From positions 124,001 through 188,000 of the forward strand of contig CAKTEQ010000002.1 in assembly GCA_934552825.1 (NCBI GenBank): 64,000 nucleotides of DNA, written 5' to 3'. Shown one piece after another: positions 52,490-60,955 of this stretch (position 1 is the stretch's first letter; each line of letters starts with the position of its first letter). The stretch is from an uncultured Oscillospiraceae bacterium. Lineage in GTDB: Bacteria > Bacillota > Clostridia > Oscillospirales > Oscillospiraceae. The translations under genes and the position numbers were made by a program. The notes under the pieces were generated by a model that saw only the letters and a program-made list of their open reading frames with translations, searched no databases and had not been told where the DNA came from.

Positions 52490-54607
52490 TTACTTATTCA
52501 TATATGTCTCTATCAGTTCCACAGTCTGGCGCCCGCTGTCCGTCAGGTCAAGTCCGGCAAGGGCCTTGACTATGTCCTGCCGCCCGGAGTTCCGTGCCTC
52601 AGCACCCGCAAGATAGCATATCTTCTCCCGGTCACCCATTTTCAACCCGGATATCACCTCTATCGTGTCCGCCGGGGTACTCTCCAGCCGGTTCATCAGC
52701 TCCGCGGCGCCGCCCTCCGAATAGGCTCCGTCGCTGAATATGAGAAAGCTCGCAAGCTTCTCCGTGGTGAGCGCCGGGATATTATTTACGTCCCCGCCGA
52801 TAAGTCCGGCGATATACTCCCCGGGCGTAGTGAAGCTGGGATCCGTAGGCTCCCTGCCATCATTGTATAAGTAGAAACACTGCGCCGCGAAAGCCTTCGC
52901 CGCGTTAAGCGGGTCAAGGAGGGACGCGTCCTCTCCGCTGTCCGCCGCGGCCTGAAGGGCTTCATAGTGCACCTGAGAGGACTGCCCGTCATAGGGGATG
53001 AACCAGTAATAGGTGTAGTTGCCGTCGCTCCACCGCTCCACGCACCAGATGCCTCCCTCCCCCTGCTTCACGGGCTGGGAAAGGGTCAGGGTATATATCT
53101 CGTCCTTCGTGCCGTTGTAGTCATTATATGGGTAGTACAGGAGCGTCATATGATTGCCGGGGTATGTATAGTCCCCTTCGTCACCCGAAAACGCCGTGAG
53201 GTCATTAAGCGCCATAACGCTCTCCTTTACCGAGCGTCCAAGCGTCTCCTGAAGCTCAGGATAACGCTCCCCGGCGTCCATATCGAAGCGGACGTCCGTG
53301 GGCACGAAGAAGCCATAATATGTCCAGTATGTCCTGTCATCCACGCCGCCGTCATCCACGGCGAAGAAGCTCATGCCGCTGCCGTCGCTCATGAGATACT
53401 CCTCGTACTGGGCGCGGCTGTACTTGATGATGCTGAAAAGCCAGCCCATGTCTGTGTCGGCGTACTTCTCAAGCTGACTCTTCATATAGAACGCGACGCC
53501 GCTATCCTCCGAGAGGATCGTGACCTCATCGTAATACTCCGTCGGCATGGAGAAAAGCACGCCGCCAACATCCCACGTGTCGTCCTCCGGCGCGGATACT
53601 TCCGGCGTCGCCGGAGGCGTGTCCTGCGGCGTTTTGTCCTTCGCTCCCATGAAGGTACAGCCCACAGCCACAGCGGCAATGAGTATCACCGCCGCGAGTG
53701 TCACTACCGCCGTGCGGGGGCGCTTTGCTATGAGTGTGATGCGCTCCTTTATAGTGTTCTTACCGCCGGTCATTGTGGTCGCGCAGTTGAGTATCTGCCT
53801 CATAGGGCGGCTCTCAACTGTAAAACCGATGAGTGTCCTGCCGTACTCCATGCGCTTATCCTCACCGATGCGGCGTATTGTCCCCTCGTCGCAGGCGAGC
53901 TCCGCGTCCCTCAATGAAACGTTCGCCGCCAGCCACACAAGAGGGTTATACCAGTGCAGCGCCACAGCCGCGCACCGGAGCAGCGCCCATATGTTATCCC
54001 CGTGGCGGTAGTGGGTCAGCTCATGCTCCAGCACCTGGGAGAGGATTTCCTCCGACTCCAGCGCTTTTGGCGTCACATATATCGCCGGGCGGAAAATGCC
54101 GAAGAGCAGAGGCGTATCCGCGTTCCTGGACAGATACACAGGCAGCGGGCAGTTCTCCGCCGCTATTCGCTGCCGTCCCTGGCGCAGCTCACGCCCCAGG
54201 CGGAAGTTCGACACCGTGAAGCACACCACGACCACCGCCGCGCCTACGAGCCAGGGCACAGTCAGTATCTGGGCGATGGTGAGCCGGGCGGCTCTGCCCG
54301 TGTCAGCCGAGGATATCTGCGTTCCCGACAGGGCTGGTACTGTTCCCCCGGCAGACGCAGCCGTCGTGCTTTCCGGCGCCGTGCCGTAGACCGGGGACGG
54401 CTGCGCGGCAGTTGTTGCCGGGCGGCGCTCCACAACGTTCATAACGCTGACGGAGCTGTGGAAAAATGTGCCCGGTATGAGCAGGCGCAGAAGCACAAGC
54501 GCCCACAGGGCGTACTGTATCCGCGGGCTGATGCGCCCCTTGAGCAGGGTCCGCAGCAGCAGAACTATCAAAATAAGCAGGGACGACGTTGCTGTCCAGG
54601 TTATCAT
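52490..54607 (-). CDS. BlaR1/MecR1-family M56 metallopeptidase sensor
   Basis: A 705-residue membrane signal transducer. The N-terminal region has membrane segments and the zinc motif HELTHYRHGDN near residue 196, followed by ACDEGTIRRIG. A further membrane segment (VVTLAAVILIAAVAVGC) near 305 leads to about 370 external residues. In BlaR1 that part is a penicillin-binding domain; here I see no SxxK or KTG set, so the signal is probably not a beta-lactam. The start overlaps the blaI stop by four bases. It would cleave, or cause cleavage of, the BlaI-type repressor. Confidence 0.87.
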   Translation of the reverse strand: MITWTATSSLLILIVLLLRTLLKGRISPRIQYALWALVLLRLLIPGTFFHSSVSVMNVVERRPATTAAQPSPVYGTAPESTTAASAGGTVPALSGTQISSADTGRAARLTIAQILTVPWLVGAAVVVVCFTVSNFRLGRELRQGRQRIAAENCPLPVYLSRNADTPLLFGIFRPAIYVTPKALESEEILSQVLEHELTHYRHGDNIWALLRCAAVALHWYNPLVWLAANVSLRDAELACDEGTIRRIGEDKRMEYGRTLIGFTVESRPMRQILNCATTMTGGKNTIKERITLIAKRPRTAVVTLAAVILIAAVAVGCTFMGAKDKTPQDTPPATPEVSAPEDDTWDVGGVLFSMPTEYYDEVTILSEDSGVAFYMKSQLEKYADTDMGWLFSIIKYSRAQYEEYLMSDGSGMSFFAVDDGGVDDRTYWTYYGFFVPTDVRFDMDAGERYPELQETLGRSVKESVMALNDLTAFSGDEGDYTYPGNHMTLLYYPYNDYNGTKDEIYTLTLSQPVKQGEGGIWCVERWSDGNYTYYWFIPYDGQSSQVHYEALQAAADSGEDASLLDPLNAAKAFAAQCFYLYNDGREPTDPSFTTPGEYIAGLIGGDVNNIPALTTEKLASFLIFSDGAYSEGGAAELMNRLESTPADTIEVISGLKMGDREKICYLAGAEARNSGRQDIVKALAGLDLTDSGRQTVELIETYMNK

Positions 54608-54999
54608 TTCTCTCCCTCCTCTGCCCGGCGCAGTATTTCATACAGTTCGTCTATCTCTTCGGTGGTGAGCTTCTGCTTCCTGGTGAGGGTGCTCACCATC
54701 ATGCTCACGCTGCCCTTATAGACACGCTTTAAGAAGTCCTCTGTCTCGGCGGACACAGCCGCCTCCCGCTCCACAAGGGGCGCATACATCTTCATGCCGC
54801 CGCTCTCGTCGCAGGATATGACCCCCTTCTCCGTCATCCGTCGGAGCATCGTGAGCGTAGTGCTGCGGCTCCAGCCGACCTTCTCCCCCAGCTCGTCGAT
54901 GACTTCCCGGCCGCTTCTGGGCGAGTTTTTCCAAAGGCACTCCATCAGATTCCACTCCGAGTCCGTAAGGGCTATGTTCTTTGTATCCAACAGGATCAA
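54604..54999 (-). CDS. blaI: BlaI/MecI-family repressor
   Basis: A 131-residue winged-helix repressor (LTDSEWNLMECLWKNSPRSGREVIDEL, GWSRSTTLTMLRRMTEKGVISCDESGG) with a C-terminal dimerisation helix. It is co-transcribed with the M56 sensor and its stop overlaps the sensor's start. The promoter upstream is covered by two near-identical 20-bp boxes, consistent with autorepression. No beta-lactamase gene is near. Confidence 0.92.
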   Translation of the reverse strand: MILLDTKNIALTDSEWNLMECLWKNSPRSGREVIDELGEKVGWSRSTTLTMLRRMTEKGVISCDESGGMKMYAPLVEREAAVSAETEDFLKRVYKGSVSMMVSTLTRKQKLTTEEIDELYEILRRAEEGEK

Positions 55000-55006
55000 C
55001 TCCTCT

Positions 55007-55058
55007 CTGTCTACATTGTAAACACAGTATATATGCCCCTGTCTACATTGTCAACACA
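55007..55058 (-). promoter_or_regulatory. blaI promoter with two repressor boxes
   Basis: On the minus strand TTGACA (55049-55054) and TATACT (55026-55031) are 17 bases apart. Two direct copies of CTGTCTACATTGTNAACACA lie at 55007-55026 and 55039-55058, 32 bases apart, one over the -35 and one after the -10. The TACA/TGTA core resembles BlaI/MecI operators. Confidence 0.87.
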
Positions 55059-55081
55059 TTTTGATAAACTTAAGAAAGCTA

Positions 55082-55108
55082 AAGTCCCCCTTTCTTCAAG
55101 GGGGACTC
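55082..55108 (-). terminator. Terminator of ftsH
   Basis: AGTCCCCCTT pairs with AAGGGGGACT around TCTTC, four bases past the ftsH stop. The tail is only weakly T-rich. Confidence 0.75.
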
Positions 55109-55111
55109 GTG

Positions 55112-56926
55112 TCATTTATTCAGTATTGCCATGAACTCCTCGCCGGTGATGGTCTCCTTCTCATAGAGGAATTTCGCCAGTTCGTCCAGCTTCGGGCGGT
55201 TGTCCGTGAGGATCTTCTTTGCCTTTTCGTGCTGAGTCTTTACAAGCTCCACCACAAGGCGGTCGATCTTCGTCTGGGTCTCCGCCGAGCACGCGAGGGA
55301 TGCGTCGCCCCCGAGGTACTGATTCGTCACGGTCTCAAGGGCGACCATATCAAACTCGTCGCTCATGCCGTAACGGGTGAGCATCGCCCGCGCCAGCTTC
55401 GTCGCCTGCTCGATATCGTTAGAGGCGCCTGTGGTCACGGAACCGAATACCACCTCTTCCGCGGCGCGCCCGCCTGTAAGAGTCGCGATCTTGTTCTCCA
55501 GCTCTTCCCGGCTCAGAAGGACTCTGTCCCCCTCCTCCACCTGCATGGTATAGCCCAGAGCGCCGGAGGTGCGGGGAACTATGGTTATCTTCTGCACGGG
55601 GGCGGAGTTCGTCTGCTTCGCCGCCACGAGGGCGTGACCGATCTCGTGATATGCCACGATGTGCTTGTCCTTGTCGGAGAGAATGTTGTTCTTCTTCTCG
55701 TAGCCCGCGATGACCACCTCGATGCTCTCCTCAAGGTCGGATTCGTTCACTATCTTTCTGCCGGAGCGCACCGCCCGCAGCGCCGCCTCGTTGATGATAT
55801 TCGCAAGCTCCGCGCCGGAAGCGCCGGAAGCCATCCTGGCGATGGTGTGGAAGTTCACATCATCCGCCAGCTTTATCTTCTTAGCGTGGACTTTCAATAT
55901 TGCCTCTCTGCCCGCCAGGTCCGGCAGCTCCACGGGCACGCGCCTGTCGAAGCGTCCCGGTCTCGTGAGCGCGGGGTCCAGGGACTCGGGGCGGTTCGTA
56001 GCAGCGAGGATTATAACGCCGGTGTTGTCGTCAAAGCCGTCCATCTCCGTGAGGAGCTGGTTTAGCGTCTGCTCCCGCTCGTCGTTTCCGCCCACGGTGC
56101 CGCCGCTGCGCTTCTGACCGATGGCGTCTATCTCGTCGATGAACACGATGCACGGCGCCTTCTCCTTCGCCTGCTTGAAGAGGTCTCGGACCTTGGACGC
56201 ACCCATGCCCACGAACATCTCCACAAATTCAGAGCCGGAGATGGAGAAAAAGGGCACCTTGGACTCCCCTGCCACTGCCTTCGCCAGCATTGTTTTGCCT
56301 GTGCCCGGAGGTCCCACAAGGAGCACCCCCTTGGGCATGGAGGCGCCAACCTCCTCGTATTTCTTCGGGTCGTGGAGGTAGTCAACTATCTCCTGCAGAC
56401 TCTCCTTCGCCTCATCCTCACCGGCGACATCCGCAAAGCTGATGCCCTGTGTTGACTGGACGTACACCTTCGCATTCGAATTGCCGAGCCCGAACATCAT
56501 GGCGTTGCTGCCGCCGGCCTTGTCCGTGAGCCTTTTGGCCATGAACTGACCAAGAGCTATGAAAATAAGCACGGGCAGCAGCCATCCCAGGAGTATGCTC
56601 AGGATAGGCGACGCCTGCTCCTGTATCTCGCTGGCGAACACTGCCCCGGACGCGTGGAGCCGGTCAATAAGGCCCGGGTCCTCCATGAGTCCCGTCTTAT
56701 ATATCTCGGTCTCGTCCTTATTCGTGAAGATTATCTTGTTGCTCTCGATCTCCACACGGCCTATCTCGCCGCTCTCCGTCATGTCCATGAACGTGCCGTA
56801 GTCCGTCTCCTGGACCTGCTGCTGCACGAGCCATGGGATGATCCAGAAGTTAAGGGCCAGGAGCACCGCGAGAACGATGATATAATAATAGATCATAGGT
56901 CTTTTGGGGGATTTAACTTCCTTCAT
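55112..56926 (-). CDS. ftsH: ATP-dependent zinc metalloprotease FtsH
   Basis: A 604-residue membrane AAA+ protease that clears misfolded membrane proteins and regulators. Two membrane segments (about 12-32 and 106-126) frame a short external domain. Then Walker A GPPGTGKT, Walker B IVFIDEIDAIG, the SRH region with RPGRFDRR, and the zinc site HEIGH. The second ATG (56926) is chosen since GGAGGT lies six bases upstream. A TTGCAT-N17-TATAGT promoter precedes it. Confidence 0.97.
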   Translation of the reverse strand: MKEVKSPKRPMIYYYIIVLAVLLALNFWIIPWLVQQQVQETDYGTFMDMTESGEIGRVEIESNKIIFTNKDETEIYKTGLMEDPGLIDRLHASGAVFASEIQEQASPILSILLGWLLPVLIFIALGQFMAKRLTDKAGGSNAMMFGLGNSNAKVYVQSTQGISFADVAGEDEAKESLQEIVDYLHDPKKYEEVGASMPKGVLLVGPPGTGKTMLAKAVAGESKVPFFSISGSEFVEMFVGMGASKVRDLFKQAKEKAPCIVFIDEIDAIGQKRSGGTVGGNDEREQTLNQLLTEMDGFDDNTGVIILAATNRPESLDPALTRPGRFDRRVPVELPDLAGREAILKVHAKKIKLADDVNFHTIARMASGASGAELANIINEAALRAVRSGRKIVNESDLEESIEVVIAGYEKKNNILSDKDKHIVAYHEIGHALVAAKQTNSAPVQKITIVPRTSGALGYTMQVEEGDRVLLSREELENKIATLTGGRAAEEVVFGSVTTGASNDIEQATKLARAMLTRYGMSDEFDMVALETVTNQYLGGDASLACSAETQTKIDRLVVELVKTQHEKAKKILTDNRPKLDELAKFLYEKETITGEEFMAILNK

Positions 56927-56955
56927 ATTCATACCTCCCGCTTTTTATACTTCAC

Positions 56956-56984
56956 ACTATAACAGAAGCTTTCCCACAATGCAA
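56956..56984 (-). promoter_or_regulatory. Promoter of ftsH
   Basis: TTGCAT and TATAGT are 17 bases apart on the minus strand, 30 bases before the start codon. Confidence 0.8.
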
Positions 56985-56995
56985 TTATTTCATAA

Positions 56996-57029
56996 AAAGA
57001 AAGAGCACGACATAAGTCGTGCTCTTTCT
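56996..57029 (-). terminator. Terminator of the tRNA cluster
   Basis: AAGAAAGAGCACGAC pairs with its complement around ATAA, directly after the encoded CCA of tRNA-Lys, with TTTCTTTTTATG following on the minus strand. Confidence 0.88.
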
Positions 57030-57105
57030 TGGTGACTCGTCGGAGATTCGAACTCCGGACCCATTGCTTAAAAGGCAATTGCTCTGCCGACTGAGCTAAC
57101 GAGTC
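57030..57105 (-). tRNA. tRNA-Lys (anticodon TTT)
   Basis: A 76-base cloverleaf with acceptor GACTCGT/ACGAGTC, anticodon loop CTTTTAA, GGTTCGAAT-type T loop (AGTTCGAATCT) and an encoded 3' ACCA. It is the last tRNA of the cluster. Confidence 0.96.
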
Positions 57106-57140
57106 TTACGCGCCGGTTCGGCTCACCTCCCCGGCAATTA

Positions 57141-57214
57141 TGGCTGGGATGGGTGGAGTCGAACCACCGATGCGGGAGTCAAAGTCCCGTGCCTTACCGC
57201 TTGGCGACACCCCA
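57141..57214 (-). tRNA. tRNA-Gln (anticodon TTG)
   Basis: A 74-base cloverleaf starting TGGGGTGTCGCCAAG, with the U1-A72 type acceptor usual in tRNA-Gln, anticodon loop CTTTGAC, GGTTCGACTCC T arm and encoded GCCA. Confidence 0.96.
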
Positions 57215-57264
57215 TCAGACTTCAATAAAAAAACGGGAAGCGGAAACTCCCCGTAGTTTTTAAG

Positions 57265-57342
57265 TGGGGTGAGTAAACGGATTCGAACCGTCGGCCTCCA
57301 GGGCCACAACCTGGCGCTCTAACCAACTGAGCTATACCCACC
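57265..57342 (-). tRNA. tRNA-His (anticodon GTG)
   Basis: A 78-base tRNA with the extra 5' G (G-1) that marks tRNA-His, anticodon loop TTGTGGC, GGTTCGAATCC T arm and encoded CCA. Confidence 0.96.
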
Positions 57343-57373
57343 ATGAAAAGGAATTGCCTTCCGGCAGATCCCT

Positions 57374-57450
57374 TGGCACGCCAGGAGGGATTCGAACCCC
57401 CGGCCTACTGCTTAGAAGGCAGTTGCTCTATCCGACTGAGCTACTGGCGC
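57374..57450 (-). tRNA. tRNA-Arg (anticodon TCT)
   Basis: A 77-base cloverleaf, GCGCCAG/CTGGCGT acceptor, anticodon loop CTTCTAA, GGTTCGAATCC T arm, encoded GCCA. Confidence 0.96.
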
Positions 57451-57465
57451 ATATGGTAAAAAGTG

Positions 57466-57539
<74 letters not shown>

Positions 57540-57601
57540 AAACAAATTCTAATGGCGCCTGACTCCTAAATTCTGTCTCAGTACCGCAATCAAGCCTAAT
57601 G

Positions 57602-57631
57602 ATATTACCACATACCTGCCGCCCTTGTCAA
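57602..57631 (-). promoter_or_regulatory. Promoter of the tRNA cluster
   Basis: A perfect TTGACA and TAATAT are 18 bases apart on the minus strand, about 60 bases before tRNA-Gly. Confidence 0.78.
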
Positions 57632-57659
57632 CAGGTTTTTGCCCTGTAAAGATAAATTA

Positions 57660-58007
57660 TTACAGCAAAATAAAAGTCACACCGCTGTTGAACCGGTCCA
57701 GATCCCGGTCACGGCGCAGTTCGTCGCAGGTCATAAACATCCGCCTTGTGTCTTCACTGAAGATTGAAAACTCCTCCCCCGTGACAAACCCGGCTATCTC
57801 ACCCCGGCTCTTCAGCCTCGCAAGATATTCCCGGGCTTTGCGGCGTATTTTGCCCCCGGTTCCGGAGGAACCGTAGCCATGGATTATCTTCAGCACGCTC
57901 ACCTGCATCTTTTTTGAATTATATATCTCAAAAGTGAGCCTTTTTATCGCCTGATCTGCGTATGGCATCCCAAGCTCCAGGTTCACTTCACGCAGTTTTC
58001 CCCTCAT
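57660..58007 (-). CDS. Stand-alone Smr-domain protein
   Basis: A 115-residue protein with the Smr fold found at the C-terminus of MutS2: an N-terminal VNLELGMPYADQAIKRLTFEIYNSKK and the signature VSVLKIIHGYGSSGTGGKIRRKAREYL (HGxGxGxL-like). Smr domains are nucleases or RNA-binding units in ribosome rescue and recombination control. No MutS part is attached. It ends beside the tRNA promoter. Confidence 0.8.
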   Translation of the reverse strand: MRGKLREVNLELGMPYADQAIKRLTFEIYNSKKMQVSVLKIIHGYGSSGTGGKIRRKAREYLARLKSRGEIAGFVTGEEFSIFSEDTRRMFMTCDELRRDRDLDRFNSGVTFILL

Positions 58008-58125
58008 TATCCCTCCATCCTTTCTCAGGTATTGATTTTATCAGATGACCCGTATATGTCAAGACGGTTGACTTCCTCACGCAGCTGTGATAACCTGCGG
58101 TTATTCCGCCCGGGGAGGTATTATT

Positions 58126-58593
58126 ATGGAAAACACCACGCTCTGCTATCTTGAAAAGGACGGCAAATATCTCATGCTGCACAGGACAAAAAAGGAAAAT
58201 GACCTGAACGAAGGTAAGTGGATCGGCGTAGGCGGCCACTTTGAAAAGGACGAGAGTCCCGAAGAATGCGCCCGCCGGGAGATATATGAGGAGACCGGAC
58301 TGCACTCCGGCATTCTGCGGTTCCGTGGTGTGGTGACCTTTCTCTCGGACAAATGGGCAACGGAGTATATGTTCCTCTTCACGGGGGGAAATTTCGAGGG
58401 TGAGCTTGTCCCCTGCAACGAGGGAGAGCTGTGCTGGGTGGATAAGGACAAGGTCCTCGGTCTGCCAACCTGGGAGGGCGATAAATTCTTTCTCAAACCC
58501 CTTAGCGCGGACGAAGACTGCTTCCTCATGACACTTAAATACGAGGGCGACCGACTGGTATTCGCGGAGAAAAACGGCGTTCCCCTGCTCTGA
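58126..58593 (+). CDS. Nudix hydrolase, MutT-like
   Basis: A 155-residue Nudix protein. The Nudix box runs from GGHFEKDESPEECARREIYEETGL (residues about 39-62), with all metal-binding Glu residues. The family cleaves nucleoside diphosphates linked to another moiety; similar proteins act on 8-oxo-dGTP, but the substrate is not certain. GGGAGG eight bases upstream supports the ATG at 58126. Confidence 0.9.
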   Translation: MENTTLCYLEKDGKYLMLHRTKKENDLNEGKWIGVGGHFEKDESPEECARREIYEETGLHSGILRFRGVVTFLSDKWATEYMFLFTGGNFEGELVPCNEGELCWVDKDKVLGLPTWEGDKFFLKPLSADEDCFLMTLKYEGDRLVFAEKNGVPLL

Positions 58594-58597
58594 TCGA

Positions 58598-58624
58598 AAA
58601 GGCTCCCCTACCATTGGGGAGTCT
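58598..58624. terminator. Terminator between the Nudix gene and spo0A copy 1
   Basis: AGGCTCCCC pairs with GGGGAGTCT around TACCATT, followed by TTAATG. Genes converge on it from both sides. Confidence 0.75.
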
Positions 58625-58640
58625 TTAATGCTTTATATAG

Positions 58641-59414
58641 TTACACCCGCTCTTTCAGCTGAAGATTCAGGCGGTCCGCTATCATAGCGATGAACTCGGA
58701 GTTCGTGGGCTTGCCCTTGTCTATGCTCACCGTATAGCCGAAGTACTTCTGGAGGGTGTCCAGGTCGCCCCTGTCCCAGGCGACCTCGATGGCGTGGCGT
58801 ATCGCACGCTCCACACGGGAGGGCGTCGTGTTGTACCGCTCAGCTACCATGGGATAGAGAACTTTCGTCATGGAGTTTATCACGTCCATGTCGTTCACAG
58901 CCAGTACGATCGCTTCCCGCAAATACTGATACCCCTTGATATGGGCAGGAACGCCGATCTCATGGATTATGGAGGTGACCGTCGTCTCGAGCCCAACATC
59001 ATTTTTCAGCGTGCGCACCTCCTTCTCCTTTGCTTCAAAATCCGCGCAGCAGCGCTGCACTCTGTCCACGAGTGTCTCGCTTTTGAACGGGCGCAGCATG
59101 AAATATCTCGCTCCGAGCCGGGAGGCCTCGGAGATTACATGGTCGTTGGAAAAACTGGAGACAAATATTACTTTCGGCGCGGCGCTGCCCCAGCGGTGGT
59201 TCATCTCTTCCAGCACGCTTATGCCGTCGATGCCGGGCAGTACAACATCCATCACCACCACATCGGGCTCCCACTGCTCGACAGCGTCCAGCAGGCTGAC
59301 TCCGTCCCCCGCAGTCTCCACCACTGTAAGTCCGCTCTGAGCGGAAAGTATATCTTTAATGAGGCTTCTGAACTCCTCGCTACCGTCGCCGACGATTATT
59401 TTTATGTCTCCCAT
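58641..59414 (-). CDS. spo0A: Sporulation response regulator Spo0A, copy 1
   Basis: The master regulator of sporulation, 257 residues. Receiver domain: phospho-acceptor Asp in VVMDVVLPGIDG, conserved Ser in FVSSFS and Lys in LRPFKSE. The acidic pocket reads VGDGSEE, where most Spo0A have a second Asp in place of the Gly. C-terminal DNA-binding domain: TSIIHEIGVPAHIKGYQYLREAI, the recognition helix in NTTPSRVERAIRHAIEVAW and SEFIAMIADRL. GGAGGG precedes the ATG. The protein is identical to that encoded at 60988-61761. spo0A usually follows spoIVB, which is not next to either copy. Confidence 0.95.
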   Translation of the reverse strand: MGDIKIIVGDGSEEFRSLIKDILSAQSGLTVVETAGDGVSLLDAVEQWEPDVVVMDVVLPGIDGISVLEEMNHRWGSAAPKVIFVSSFSNDHVISEASRLGARYFMLRPFKSETLVDRVQRCCADFEAKEKEVRTLKNDVGLETTVTSIIHEIGVPAHIKGYQYLREAIVLAVNDMDVINSMTKVLYPMVAERYNTTPSRVERAIRHAIEVAWDRGDLDTLQKYFGYTVSIDKGKPTNSEFIAMIADRLNLQLKERV

Positions 59415-59452
59415 GATCCGTGCCCTCCTATTTATTTGTTTTTGATGGCATT

Positions 59453-59481
59453 AATTTACCATATATTCCCAAATGTTACAA
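59453..59481 (-). promoter_or_regulatory. Promoter of spo0A copy 1
   Basis: TTGTAA and TAAATT are 17 bases apart on the minus strand, about 40 bases before the ATG. The same promoter occurs before copy 2 at 61800-61828. I found no clear sigma-H promoter or 0A box. Confidence 0.65.
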
Positions 59482-59530
59482 GAAGGGCGATTTACTATCC
59501 CATAAAAATTTCTAATTATTACCAAAATGT

Positions 59531-59558
59531 TTTAAGGCAGGTCAAATGACCTGCCTTA
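59531..59558 (-). terminator. Terminator of the ATPase gene
   Basis: TAAGGCAGGTC and GACCTGCCTTA pair around AAAT. The only difference from the hairpin at 61880-61907 is the loop, which is the reverse complement (AAAT versus ATTT). Confidence 0.82.
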
Positions 59559-59584
59559 CTTTTTATATTCCCATACTTCCGGCT

Positions 59585-60838
59585 TCAGATCTCAAGGCTG
59601 TTTTCATTAAGCAGGAAATCATAGACGCTCATTATCAGCACGCCGGCGTCATTATAATACGGGGCGGGCGTATCCTTTGTAATGATGATCCTCTTGAAGA
59701 AATCCCCTGTCAGCATCAGCGACCGCTGCTCCTGCTCCATCTTCGCCTGGTCGGGGATTGCGTAGGCGGACTGGATATAATAGCGCTTTGAGCCTTTATT
59801 GCAGACAAAATCTATCTCAAGCTGCCTGCGGATGCTGTTGCCCTTCTCGTTGGTGCCGTATTGAGTGATAACGCCCACATCCACGTTGAAGCCGCGCATC
59901 TTCAGCTCGTTGAAGATGATGTTCTCCATGCTGTGCGTCTCCTCTATCTGTCGGAAATTCAGCCTGACGTTCCTCAGCCCGATATCCGTGAAATAGTACT
60001 TCACAGGTGTGTCAATGTATTTCTTCCCCTTCACATCATAGCGCATCGCACTGTCTATCAGGAAGGAATCGCAGAGATAGTCGATATACCGTTTAATAGT
60101 CGCATTGCTGATCTTCTTTTTCTTGACCGTTCTGAATGTAGCCGACAGCTTTTCCGGATTTGTCAGGGATCCTATGGCGGAGGAGAGAATATTCAGTAGC
60201 TCCTCCAGTTCCGCTTTATTACGGATGTTATGACGCCCGACGATGTCAGAAATATAAGTCTCCTCAAACAGGGCCTTCAGAAATGCAATCTTTTGGTCAG
60301 GTTCCGCAAAGCCAAGCACCAGAGGAATACCGCCATAGAGGATATACTCGTTCCAACCGTCCTGCTTTGCCCCCGGATAAACCGACATGAACTCCGCAAA
60401 GCTCAAAGGGTACATGTGTACCTCGTCCCCGCGCCCCCTGAATTCCGTAATGACGTCCTTCGAGAGAAAACGGGCGTTGCTTCCCGTTACATACACATCC
60501 ACGTTTTTCATACGCGTCAAGCTATTCAGAATAGCTTCAAATTCCCCGAGAAGCTGCACCTCATCGAGCAGCACATAATAGATGCCGCCGTCCTTGATAA
60601 GCTCCTTCAGATGCGGATACAGTACATCCGGGTCGCGCAGGCGCTTGTTTTCAAACGCGTCAAAAGCGATCTCGATAACATGCTCCTCGTCCACTCCTTC
60701 AGACAGCAGGTGCGCTTTAAAAAGCGTAAACAACAGATACGATTTGCCGCAGCGGCGCATGCCGGTTATGACCTTGATAAGCCCGTTATTCTTCTTGCTG
60801 ATGAGAGTATTCAGGTAATGGTCTCTTTTGATTTCCAT
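59585..60838 (-). CDS. AAA_14/DUF4143-type ATP-binding protein
   Basis: A 417-residue P-loop protein. Walker A is GMRRCGKSYLL near residues 26-36, Walker B VLLDEVQLLGEFEAIL, the sensor region YVTGSNARFLSKDVITEFRGRG, and a C-terminal DUF4143 part with a PD-(D/E)xK-like stretch (EIDFVCNKGSKRYYIQSAYAI). Such ATPases are patchily spread and of unknown role. The gene lies between two spo0A copies and has a promoter with twin 20-bp boxes. Composition is lower in GC than its neighbours, which suggests transfer. Confidence 0.88.
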   Translation of the reverse strand: MEIKRDHYLNTLISKKNNGLIKVITGMRRCGKSYLLFTLFKAHLLSEGVDEEHVIEIAFDAFENKRLRDPDVLYPHLKELIKDGGIYYVLLDEVQLLGEFEAILNSLTRMKNVDVYVTGSNARFLSKDVITEFRGRGDEVHMYPLSFAEFMSVYPGAKQDGWNEYILYGGIPLVLGFAEPDQKIAFLKALFEETYISDIVGRHNIRNKAELEELLNILSSAIGSLTNPEKLSATFRTVKKKKISNATIKRYIDYLCDSFLIDSAMRYDVKGKKYIDTPVKYYFTDIGLRNVRLNFRQIEETHSMENIIFNELKMRGFNVDVGVITQYGTNEKGNSIRRQLEIDFVCNKGSKRYYIQSAYAIPDQAKMEQEQRSLMLTGDFFKRIIITKDTPAPYYNDAGVLIMSVYDFLLNENSLEI

Positions 60839-60857
60839 AAAAAGCGCCTCCTATTCA

Positions 60858-60955
60858 AGATTTTTGCGGTTACCCGCTATAATCTTAAACAGAATTATAT
60901 CCCATCTCAGGGTGTTTTACAAGCCATATGCAAAAAGATTTTTGCGGTTACCCGC
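60858..60955 (-). promoter_or_regulatory. Promoter of the ATPase gene flanked by two 20-bp boxes
   Basis: TTGTAA (60917-60922) and TATAAT (60894-60899) are 17 bases apart on the minus strand. AGATTTTTGCGGTTACCCGC occurs exactly at 60858-60877 (in the leader) and at 60936-60955 (upstream of the -35), 78 bases apart. Its core GCGG-TTAC-CCGC is a dyad. Confidence 0.78.

Larger units (their letters stand above)
58639..59526. repeat. Direct repeat, copy 1 (contains spo0A and its promoter)
   Basis: About 888 bp matching 60986-61873 at a constant offset of 2347. I found one difference: C at 58704 versus T at 61051, a synonymous Thr change. Beyond the right end the sequences diverge into related hairpins; beyond the left end they share only a few bases. 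Confidence 0.92.

Noticed and set aside
52490..54607. Beta-lactam resistance locus
   Set aside because: The sensor lacks penicillin-binding motifs and no beta-lactamase or alternative PBP gene is present.
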